Assembly: GCF_000308675.1 (NCBI RefSeq)
Contig: NZ_BAGE01000041.1
Coordinates: 62,001-126,000, forward strand
Direction: 5' to 3'
From: Nocardia paucivorans NBRC 100373
GTDB lineage: Bacteria > Actinomycetota > Actinomycetes > Mycobacteriales > Mycobacteriaceae
DNA: 64,000 nucleotides
This document shows positions 8,362 to 20,300 of this stretch, in pieces. A model generated the notes under the pieces. It saw only the letters and a program-made list of their open reading frames with translations, did no database searches and had not been told where the DNA came from. The position numbers and the translations under genes are program-made. Numbering within the stretch: the stretch's first letter is position 1; the number at the start of each line of letters is the position of its first letter.

Positions 8362-11300
8362 CAGCGCGAAAACACAGAACTCGTGCCGCCCGGAACCGTC
8401 GAGTTCATCCACCGACCCCGGGAAATCATCACGTTCGTAGAACTCATCCCGCGCATTCGGATCGAGGAGTTCCCATATCGTGTCGCACAGCTGCCGCTGC
8501 GCATCCTCATCCAGTTCCTTCAACGCGGCGAGGAACCGTTCCGCAGCGAACGAACCGTAGGGGCCCACACATTCGATCTCCGGGAACCGGGCCCGGAGAA
8601 GGTTACCGGCCAGCAAGGAACGGAAGAAGTCGGGATCACCTTCCGCCACGGGTTCGGCGATCTCGATCTCCATTCGCTCGAAGATGTGGGCGATCTCGTT
8701 CTCGAGCCGGTCACCGGTCAGGTCGGTCAGCCCCCAGGCCTCGGCGAGTTCCGCTGCGGCCCGATCGCGCATCTTTTCGAGATGCCGTCCGAGGTTGCCA
8801 TAGCGTTCCCGCACTTCATCGCGGATTTGCGCGGCCGCGGTCTCGGCCGCCGAACGCTCTCCGTCGAACGCTTCACCTGCCTCGGGATCGTATCGGGTGA
8901 AATCCCTGATCGCGGAATAGTAGGCTCCTGCGGTATCGGCGACCGCCGGGCCGATCACCTCATCCACGAGCCGGGTGCGATCATGAAGCAGATCCGACAC
9001 CTTCCTGGGGTTGTGATCCTCCAGATACTCGGCCAGTCGCATCCGGAACCGCCACCGGAGATTGGCGGATGCCTCCTCGTGGAATCGGGACGATTTCCCG
9101 AACCCTGGCTTCAGCAATTCCTTCCCGTCGATGACGAACCCGCGGGAACTGTCCGCTCCGGCCCGGATTTCCATGGCGATATCGCTCGCCGCCCAGAGTG
9201 CGCGCACCTCGTCGTCCAGCAGCTCCTCCTGTCCGCGCCGGAAGTACCCCCGCAGTGATTCGCGGGCCTGCACGATCCGCGCGAGGCGGCTGTTTCGGAA
9301 GTGCTGCCTGCCGCGGTCGTCGAGAAGGTTCTTGAGTTGTTCCTCGCGTACGCGCTGATCGCGGCAGATGTAGTCCTTGACCACCTCCAGCTGCTTCCGG
9401 GTGAACAGGTACAGCGGAACCTCGGCACCTTCCGGTGTGACCAGGGCGAGCCAGTCGAGCATGGTTTCGGGATCGGTGGCATCACGCACCGCGGGAAGGT
9501 GCCAGCCGTACCACCCGCCAGGTGTCCCGGGATCGAACACCCAGTCCTCACCGAGCTCGTCGGCGCGGTCGATGAGACGTTTCACCTCTCCGACGGGTCC
9601 GTTCGCGGAATCCGCTCGACGATCCTCCGATAGCAGTACTTCGGTGAAGGCCTCGAGCATACGGAGGTGTTCTCGACACCGTTGCCGCTCCATCTCCCGC
9701 ATTCGCATGGTGAGCAGTTTCTCGGCTTCGCGGGAATCCTCCAGATACCGCAGCGATTTCCCGATCTCGTCCGGGTCTTCCAGTTCCATTGCCCGACAAA
9801 AGGTTTCGACATGACGCAACCGCACCCCGGTTCGAACGATCAGAAGCGCCGCGTCGTCTCGCCTCATCCGATGGTTCAGGACCTGCTGGGTACAACCGAA
9901 CAACTCCATTCGCTGATCGGCCAGCTCGCGCAGCGCCCCCGCCAGTTCGGGGCCGCCCAGGTCGTTGGCCACAGCCGTCAGACGATAGATTTCGCTCTCG
10001 ATATCGGCGTAGGTTCTCGACCGGTCCACACCTGCCTCTTGGTCGACCGTATTCCACGCATCTTCCAGTGCCTTCGTGACCATATCCCGGATTTCGGTGA
10101 GCATGGACTCCGGAAGATGTTCACCGGGCTCCGCGCCTTCGAAGCGTTCGACACACTTTTGGAGCTGCCGACGGGCACGGGCCAATTCCGTTACCGCGGA
10201 CGGGAGCGCGTGACGAGCCCTGTTGTACTCCGTGACCCATCCCATGAGCCCCCCGTCCGGGAGAAGCGAGGTCGTGCTGCCCGTCCCGAACTCCCGGGAA
10301 AGTCCGGCGAGGTCCTGTTCGATCTTTTCGCGTTGCCGACCGACCTTCTCCAACAGCAGCCACTTGTCCGGCGGCTCGTCGAACGACAGGCTCCTGTCCC
10401 GATATACCATCAGACCAGGGTCGGCGGTATCGAATTCCAATTCGAGATGGCGGCGACCCGAATCGTCGAGCGTCGCCTGGACCCGTCCGAAATGTCCACG
10501 ACCCAGCAGGAAGAACCAGTCCGGCACCGGATCGCCGATGGTCAGACCCTTCGGCCACTTCCGACCCCATGCCTTGCCCAGCTGTGCGGTCACCGCGATC
10601 TCGTGCACGGTTTTCGCGTCCATCGGCCTCGGCCCGGGTACAGGGCCGTCGGCATCGCCGGCACGCCCCGGCACAGCCCACGAAGCCCGCCACTCGTCCG
10701 TATGCGAAACCTTCAGTCTGTGCCACGGCGAAACGGCCTGATTCTCCCGGAAATCGACGTGGGCGCCCGTAGCGTCGACGACTACGGAGACGGTCGATCC
10801 GGTCTCGCTCGTACTACCCGCCCGTAAGGCGGCCGAAATCCATCCACGCAACCACCGCCGGTCGTCATCCGTGACGATATGAGGGGTCCGGTTGTCACCC
10901 CTGTTGTCGCGCAGTTCGCTCCATTTCCAGAGACGAAGTTGCCCATCCCATTCCACAGCGCTGCGGGTGCCCGGCTTCAGAAGATCGAGTTTTCGGTTCC
11001 ATTCCGCACGACGCAGGCCCAGCAGGGACCGCACCACATCGTTGACCAGACGCGCATCCGTCGAGTCGTCGACGGTCAACTCGAGCTCGACCGTGTGGGT
11101 GGGCGCGTCGATCTCGACACGCGCAGCATCCGTTTCGATGATCAGCGTGTCGCCGTCCTCTCGGGAGGAAACCCGTACTCTCGGCACCTCCTCGGGAGCT
11201 TTCAAATCGAGCACGGCCAGCACGGCGGCCCGGCAGGCGTCACCGGCCCGCAGATCCCGATCGATCCGCAGTTCGGTGATCAATTCTTCCACCCGATAGT

Positions 11301-14300
11301 TCCATCGACCCGGGTCCACGTCATCGCCGCCGGGCACGGGATCGACCACCGCATCACCCGGCTCCGACGAACCTGCCGAGTCGCTTGCCCCGGTGATCGA
11401 ACGAGGTGGTGTCGACGACCGGCGGACGGTCCGACCACCGCGATGTCGGAGATACTCCTCCACAGCGGATACCAGTGCCCGCTCACCGGGGGTGGTGTGT
11501 ACCCCCTCGAGGTGCACCGCCGCGCGGGCCTCCGCATAGGCCTCCGCGATGTGGAGATGTCCGTTGCGGAAGGAGTATCCACTGAGTTGGCTGTGCAGCC
11601 ACGTCCGAAATGTGACGGTCGGGTCCTCACATGTGGTCAGGAAGGTGTTGTACAGGGCGTTCAGCACCACGGCCCACTCGACGAGCAGTTCGCGCACATC
11701 TTCCGCCCGAGCCGGCGACAGCCCCTGCGCCCAGGTTCGGAAATCGTTCCCGGATAGGGGCAGCAGTGCCTGTAACCGATCTTCCTCGGGTGAGGACGGT
11801 CGCACCACATGGGCGAACTCGCGCTCGACGCCCAACCGCACCGCCTGCCCGGGCCTCCCGGGATGGAAGCCGACGTATCGACCGTACCGGCCGGGGTCCA
11901 TGGGGTGCGCTTTCGTCCGGTCCGCGTCGGGCTCGATACCTTCCCACAGGTCCGCCGTGATAACGGCGTTCAGGTAGTCGGGGTCGACGGCGAACCGCTC
12001 GTTCACCACCATTTCCATTTTCGACCCCAGCGTTGCCGGACGCACCATGGCGATGGTGGGGCGACCGTCCTCGATGTCGGACAACGGTGCGATACCGAAG
12101 GCCGTGAGATCGGTATCCGGATGCTCGGGCAGCGCCGCGCCCAGACAGTCGACGAATTCACGCACGATATCGGGGTCGAGCCCGGGTATCTCGAGTCCGA
12201 AGGTGGTAAGTCCGGCCGCGGCGGCCAACTCGTCGGCATAGCGCCGGTTGGGATTCGACGGATCCTCGGGAACGCGATAACCGCACCACTGTTGCGCTGT
12301 CTCCACGAGGAGGCGATGCAGGATTCGATGCGCGTCGGTGGCCCGCTGCGGATGCTGTTCCACCATCTCGAACGCTTCCCGCAACGCGGCCGTGCCGTGC
12401 AAGGTGCCGTCCCGGAGGAAGCACCGCTCGGACAGCTGCTCGTATTCCTTCCATTCCTGGAAGCGGATTTCATCCTCGTCCGCGACGATCGGACCGTACT
12501 CGGCCTCGTAGAATTCCCGCAGCGCGCCGTCGGCCGCAACGGCGGCACGCCACCGCCCGGTGTAGATCAAGGCGTCACAGAACACCGTTGTCAGTGCCGG
12601 CGACAGATCGGCGGGGGCGATCTTGGGGCTGATCCGGATCTCCTCCACCCACATCCTTCCGTTCCCGGTTTCGAAGTCGCAGACGGCGCCGACGACATGG
12701 GAAACCGCGCGGTCGAACCGGATGTCCGTCAGATCGAGCAGACGTCCGTACCGCGCCAGCCAGTGCTCGACGAGCTCGGCGGTCTTCTCCACTATTTCGG
12801 ATAGCTGTGGCCCGACTCCGTGGAATTCGATCCGGGGGTATTTCTCCGCCAACCGTTTCACTGCCGGCGTACCCGGTCCGTCCCGATCCGGCCGGCCGGT
12901 TCCATTGCTCTCTTCGGTCTCGTCGGTGGGATCTTCGGCGGGCTTTTGTGACCGTCGTTCGCGGCCCGCCGCCATTCGATTCGATACCGGAGGCGGACCA
13001 TCGGTTGAAGGACTCGGCAGGTCGGTGCCGTCGTTCTGTCGTCCGGGTCCATCGGAACGCTCGATGAGCGCGAAGACGCCGGAGTACTCGCCGGGTTCGC
13101 CCACCACCTCGAGTACGTGAACACCCTGGAATCCGAATTCGCCCGCCACGGTCGCGATGGCGGTGCCGCGCGCTGCTTCGTCCCACGACCGCCCGGCGGC
13201 GATCTGGCGATTGAAATGGTCCAGGTCCACGGTGTTGTGTTCACCGTCCCACCGGCAATGGATTTCCCCGACCCGGTCGCCTATCGCCTTCAGCATCGCC
13301 CGTATCATCTGCCGGTGGTCGGCCGACACCGCTACCCCGTACTCGAGGACCCCATCCGGATGGACGACACCGTTCACCCCGCCGCGGAGCCCGTCCCGCA
13401 CCCAGGAATAGTGCAGGCGTCGGCCGCCGCGCTCACCGAACACGCCGAGGAAGGTGCGGGTGGTCGGGCCGTCGCCCGTCTCGATCACCTCGATCCGAAG
13501 AACACCGGGCGAGGTGGCAACCCGAACTCGACCGTGGCCGGCTCCGAACAGCTCGTTCAGCCATCGGGTGATCCGGGCCGGCTCGGTCCGCTCCGGCCAG
13601 GGGTCGGCGATATCACCGTACCCGGAATCGATGAGTACACCCGCCACATCGTCGAATCCGCGGCCATCGCGTACTTCGACATCGCACAGGGCGTCGTCAT
13701 CGAGTGCGGCATACATGTCGAATCCGGAGTCGGGCACCGGCGGGAATCGGCGACTACTGTTCCCACCCGGATCACCGATGGTGATCACTCCGCTCGTCTC
13801 ATTGCCGTGAAGCACCACCTCTCCGTGCGCACCCCCTACCGCCACGGCATGTTCCACGGCCTCGGGCAACGCATTCGTCGCCGAAGAAAGAGCGCCGGCA
13901 AGGTTGCGCAGTTGATAGGCTATTCCCCACCGGGCGGCGGCGGCATCCACACCGGACACCGCAACCGAGACCCTGATCTGCCGCTCTCCGGGCCGACCGA
14001 AGATATCGATCCGGGGCACGGGTCGGCCGCCCGGCACCGACAACTGGACGGTCAGCGGCAACGCGTCGATCTGCCCGCTCACGGTCACCGCTGTCTCTGT
14101 GGCCGCGGTATCCTGCACCATGGCTTCCACGGTGTCGCCGATATCGCCGAACCCGTGCGTTACCAGGAGATCCCGCAGCGGAACGGGCGATCTGCCGGTC
14201 AGGATGTGCCGCTCACTCACCTGTTGCGGTCGATCCTGCCGATATTCGCAGTGCACGGTGTGTTTCGCATCGCCGAACGGGGTTTTCTCCACGACCGTGA

Positions 14301-17300
14301 AGTCGATGGCGCGTTCCCCACCCGATTCGTGCTTGACCACCGAGACTTCGATATCTCCGGCGTGACCACGTGCCGCGACAACCTTTTCCACCCATCGCAC
14401 GGCTGCTGCGGTCTGCTCACGAGTCAACCAATCCGGCAAGAGGCGCCCCACCCGCGACCCGACGTCGTCGATGTCCGGCTCGGCCGGAAACGTCACGTGG
14501 GTCGGTCGCTCTCGGGCATCGATATCGTCGATATCCCTCGACCGGTTCGACCCGTCACTGTCGACAATGGCGGAGTTCGGCACCCCTTCGGGCGGTGGAT
14601 CCGACTCGATGCCGTCCGGGTTGTAATTCCGGTTCGGGACCCAGTATCGCGACAGCTCGTGCGCCGTCTCATCGGTGTCGGCCTCGGACGACCGAATACG
14701 AGACCGGACGCCGGGCCACATACGCTCCGGGATGTCGAAGCAGCCGGCGACGAATCGTCGGTCGAGCCCGCCGGGGAACGCCACGACGAACGGGAAGGGG
14801 TCGTTCTCCGTGGGATCGACGAACCCGCCGGGTGCATCGATCACATAGATACGACGCACCGCCCCCGCACGGCCGTACTCTCCCGCTGTTCCGAACTGTC
14901 GGGTCGTGGACGGCCACGACCACATCCGCGGAAACGGCTCCGACGATGTGCCGCGCCGGATTCCCCGCTCGAAAACCTCTTCGGGACTCAGGTCGCTTCC
15001 CCGGAACAACAGACAGCGGTCGGTGCGCCACCCCGCCCGTGCCGATCTCCGTTCGCTGGAGAGTACGTCGTCACGAATATGGGCTATGTCGTCGTCGGAG
15101 ATGTCCCGGTCACGGGGCGCTGCCCCGACCACATCGCGGTCGCCGCCCGGTGACGATCTCTCCGACAACCACTCGGCGGTGGTGCCCACCAACCGCTCGA
15201 CCAGCACTCGTCGTGCTATCTCCATGCCGGCGGAGATCGATCCCTCGTCCTGTCGAAGCCCGTCCTCCGCCTCGGCGGCACTCGGCGCCGTCTCGACCGA
15301 CTCCGCGATATCGGACTCCTGCGGCCTGCCGGGGGGCCGAGGAGTTTTCGGTGTTCCGTGGCCTCCGGGTATGGATTCGGTGTCCCGAGGAGGAGACCCC
15401 GCGGTTCCTTCGAGCGCTGTCGCCGAGCCCGGTGCGTCGTGCCCGTCGGTCGTGGAGATCGTTCGATGTTCTACGAAGGGACCTCCGTTCGAAGCGGAAT
15501 CGATGTCGTCCTCTTGCGGCGCGGAGTCGCGTACCGTGTACGACCACGATCGTTCCTGCAGCTCCGTGCTCAGGGTCACGGTCACCTCATGGCCGGACTC
15601 GGTGAGGATCAGCCGAGTGGGTCGTCCGTTCGCCGGTTCACCGGTGCGGGAGTGCTCCTGCATGTGCAGCGCGATGCGCAGATCGGTGACGGATTCTTCG
15701 ATTCGAGGCCGCGGCCACCCGGCCATGGCGACCTCACAGAGTGAGGCGGCCAGGTCGATGATGTTTTCGATGTCCCATCGAAGACCAATGGTGATCCGGC
15801 TCCGATTCCCCTCGCTATCGGGGGTGTGCACCCGCACCTCGAGCCCCGCGGAATTCGCGATCAACGCGTGTAAGGTGGCACCGTCTCCTCCGATATAGGC
15901 CCGATCGCCACCCAATTCCATTGTGCGCTGGACCACGGCCCGGACGGATTCTCGCTGCCGGTCGTCGAATTCCTCCCAACGCCTCAGCGCCCTGTCCAGG
16001 GGCCCATCGGGAATGGTGTCGTCGGCCTGCGCAACTCTCCCCGTCCGCGTCTTGTCGTCGACGGACAGACCCGATCCGAGCTTCGACAATGTATCGGGTA
16101 ACAAGGCGACCATCGCACCCTCGTCGACCGCTTTTCGCAAAGCATCCGCGTCCGTGACGGGATAGAGCAGGATGTCCACATCGGGGCCATCGAGGAGCTC
16201 ACGCAACTGCGGGTCGCTGTCGCGGTATTCGTCGAGGTGATCCACATGCACGGACACCAGTACACGGCCCCCGCCACGCCGGCGGTGCTCCTCGATCACC
16301 TCGCCTGGCTCGAGCATCGAGCCGATCTCGGACTCCAGGGCGGCGTACTCCTCCTCGTTCAGGTGCTCGTGCGCGAAGCTCGTGAGCGCGAGCACATAGC
16401 CGGGCGGCTGGTACGCCACGTGTAGATACTCGTCCGCCGGCGCCGGCATCCGCCCGGTCGCCACGTAGTTGCGCGCGACCGCCAGAACCGTCGGTACGGG
16501 GCTTTCGAGCCGATAGCGGCAGCCCTCCATGTCGTTCAACAGTTCGGCGACCGCCTCCAACGCCGGCATGGTCGGCACCGCCAGGATCGGTGCGATACCG
16601 GCGTCGGCCACCGCACGCACCGCTTCGGTGACGGGGATCAGTTCGTGTTCGGTGACCACCTGTTCGTAGTCGAGGTCACGGATCTGCCTCTTGCCCTCGC
16701 TCGTGGTGACACCGGGGTCGTCGAAGGCCACCGCTTTGCCGTCCGCCGTCGCCCGTACGACGATCCGCATGGCGCCGACACCGTATGAGGCCTGCCGGGC
16801 GATGTCCGGGCCGATTCTGCGTCGCTCTCCCCACGGCACCCATATCTCGAACCCATCAGGAGTTTCGACGGTATCGGTCCACATTTCGGAGGAGGTGGGA
16901 ACGGCCTTGTTCTCCGGGACGTTCTCCGGGACGTTCTCCGGGACGTTCTCCGGGACGTTCTCCGGGACGCTCTCCGGGGTCGACCCCCCCGCGCCGTGCG
17001 GCGCGATATCGGCCTCCGACGGAGGATCGTTGTCCGCGTCGTCGGCGAATCCGCCGAGCACCGCCGCGAGTGGTGCGAGTCGAGGTCCGGCGTCGAGCGG
17101 CCGGGAGGCCTCCGCGGTGTCGGATCCATGATCCGATGTGGGCAGACTGTTTCCACCGGAGGCGTTCTCGTCGAGCTCCTCGGGATCCCCCTTACCGGGG
17201 CCCTTCTTCCCGGGATCCTTCTGCCCGGGGTCCTTGTTCTCCCAGGCGGTCCGGAGCTTGTTGGAGTACACGCGATACAGCGTCGATTTCGTGTCGCCGA

Positions 17301-20300
17301 GTATGTTCTCCAAGAGGCGTGTGCGGGCTTCCTGCCAGGAGATATCTCCTCGCCGCACGCCGAAGACCAGCCTGCGTTCCCCGAAGTCGATCCGGCTCGA
17401 TCCCAGGTGCGCACGGGTGTAGTAGTCGATCGTGAATCCTGCCTCGGCGTTATCGCACCAGACCCAAGCGGACATCAACAGCGGTTCCACACAGGACTCG
17501 AGTACGGTTTGGATTTCTTGTGCTACCCACTCGTCCTCGGACATCCGCGGTTCCCGCGGTTCGGGCACGTCCGGGGACGCGGAATCTCGTGTCGCCCATA
17601 CGGAGGCCTGCGCGAGCGCATAGACGGCCTGGGCAGCGTTGCCGTCGAGGTGGCCGGATATATAGATCTTCTTCTGCTCGTGGTTCACGTGGTAGTGCGG
17701 ATCGAGATGGGCGGACTTCACCGGCGCCTTTTTGGGTATCCCGTACTCGAATGTCCAGCCCAGGGATTTCAGGTCTTTCAGAACTCGAACCATCGACGGC
17801 GAACGAGAGACCAGCTCGTCCACCTCGAAACCGAGGCCGGTCACGACCCCGCGGAACTGGAACCACAACCTGGTGAAGTGCTCGAATCGGGCCTGGTAGA
17901 GCGGATCGTCCTTACGGGCGAGCATGATATCGGCGATACGTTCGCGTACCTCCTCCCAGGTGAAGCGATCGTCGAGGTGGGCGAGATACAACCTCTCGAA
18001 CTCCGGATACTCCATTCCGATATCGGCGCCACCGCGCTCCATGATCTCGTGGCGGGCTGCCAAGGCCACCAATTCCCCTTCGGCCCAGCGCAGGAAATCC
18101 TGGTGCAGATACCGTCGAACCCACTGTCCCCGGGTGTCGTCATCGGTCGGCGGTGTGATGGTGACATCGGGCCCGCTCCTCCGACCGACCGCACGAGCCA
18201 GCATCCGGGTCGTGGCCTCCGGGTCCCCCGCCACCTCGCTGTCGACACGGATCCATCCGCGCTTGTCGCTGCTCTGTGTCTCGGGCACACGGTCGCTGTA
18301 GGCGAGTTGCCAGCCGTCGGCCAGTAGTTCCGTCAGTCTCGAGACGAGCAGCGGAGACTTCTCGACCAGCGCATAGACCTCCGGTCCGAACGCCTCGGTC
18401 ACCGCCTTCTCGACATCCACCTCAGGAGTGGCGCTGTCGTCGATCGAGCCCATGTACGAGACCGCAGCGGTCACACCCGCGACACCACCGGCCACTTTCA
18501 ACACCCGACGCCGCGACCAGCCGTTGCCGCGCTCTCCACCCTCTCCGGCGGGGGGCGTGGATACCTCTCCGACCGCATCGGGCCCGAGAACGTCGGGTTC
18601 GAGAGCGTCGAGGAAGTCGATCAGGCCGTGCTTTTCGGCTTCGGCCCGGTATTCGGCCATCAGGTCGAGGAGCGTGTTGGCGCTATCGGGCCGGTGAGCC
18701 TTCCGCGGGCTCGGCATCCGCCCCATGGTGTCCTGGGCATGGTTGTACATCTGTTCGAGCGAGGTCATCGTCTGTTCGAACCGGTCACCCCATTCGCGCC
18801 GCTGGAACAGCGGCCGCAGCTCTTCGACCGCGAGAATGCACTCCCGCATGTACTCCTGGCTCAACGGATGGTCGCGGAAAACCGGACCGTCGGCCCCCGC
18901 CTCGACGAAAATGCTCGTGAAAAGCCCCGACTCCCCATCGCTATCGCTCCACGCGCGGTCCAAACCGTATTCGGCGAGCTGATCGCGATATCCGCGCAGC
19001 CGACGGTTGCCCACATGCCGACCGACGATCCCCACCGCCACTTCGAACAACCCGAACAGCAGGCCGTCCTCGGTATTGCGGTAATACTCGGCCCACTTCT
19101 CCGGGCCGTGGCCGAGAAGCGCCTGCCACCCATCCGGTCGGGGATTGTACGCGGAGTAGGTGATCGCTGCGTCCGCACATCGGCCACCGCGTTCCGATCG
19201 AGGTATCGGTGCCCCCATCGCCGCGCCGATGCGCGAGGCGAGTTCGACGGCATCGGCCCGTTCCAGCGGGTCGCGGTCCCCGAAGTCGTCGCGGTAGCTG
19301 TTGCGTATCACCGTGGATCCGTCGTCGAATTCGAGAACCTCGAATTCGCTGTCGGCGGACTTCGGCCGATACCACCGAGCACGGGACACCACACCGCGCA
19401 TCTGTTCCCGCAGCTCCCGCATCCGCGGTGTCTCCTCGGCCCGCAGGAGCATCGGGGGCAAGGTATACGAACCGCTCGGCTCCTCCGCGAACTCGTCACC
19501 ATAGATATCGGGCCGTTGTCCGCGGTACAACTCGCGCAGACGATCGATTTCGGAATCCAGGGCAATCAGTCGCGTCATCACGTCCTGGACGACCGTATCG
19601 GCCCCGGTCAGTTCCCCCGCCGCCGCGCGCAGTTCGGCCGGTGTGTCGTATTCCGCCGCGTTCGGCCACCGCTCCCGCAGCAGTTCCAGCAACCGCTGTC
19701 TTTCCTGCTCGACATCTTCGATAGTGGTGATCGGCTGTTGCACCACCACCGGTTCGGCCGCATACTCCGCCGAACCGTCCTCGATCGCAACCGGACCGGT
19801 CGAATCCAGAGGGCTCGTCGGAATAGACCACGGCGCGTTCGGGTCACCTGGACGGAACGAGTACTGGGTGGTCAACGGGGGCAACGACCGACCGACCCCG
19901 CTCCATCGAGGTCCGGCATCGGCGCCGCGGTTCGCTTCGGCCGAGGTACTCGGCGCGGAGATCCCCTCATAGGCGCTGCCGTCGGCGGACTCGTGGACCG
20001 TGAACCGCGCCGACCGGTCCCGACTGTCGACCTCGGCGATGAGAGTACGCTCGCCGAAGCGACCCTCGATACGCACCGACACATCCAAGTCGGAGTCGTG
20101 CAAACGGTTGTACACTTCGCCGGCCAGCCATGATTGCAGCTTGTCGATCGCCTGCGCATTGCGGGAATACATCGGTGCCCGCCCCCGGTCGCGGTGTTCG
20201 GTCGGGGTGACGACATGCTCGGGCCACACATCTCTCAGCTCGCCGAGCCACAACCACAATTCGTTCCACCGATCGACAGCACCCCGATGCACCCGCCATG

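Noticed and set aside
13117..15153. Long plus-strand open frame of 678 codons antisense to the giant gene
   Set aside because: It reads like a shadow frame of high-GC coding DNA (Arg/His/Pro-rich, no domain), and the opposite strand shows clear conserved domains. The same applies to 34448-36079 (+), 2256-3164 (+) and 56005-57564 (-).
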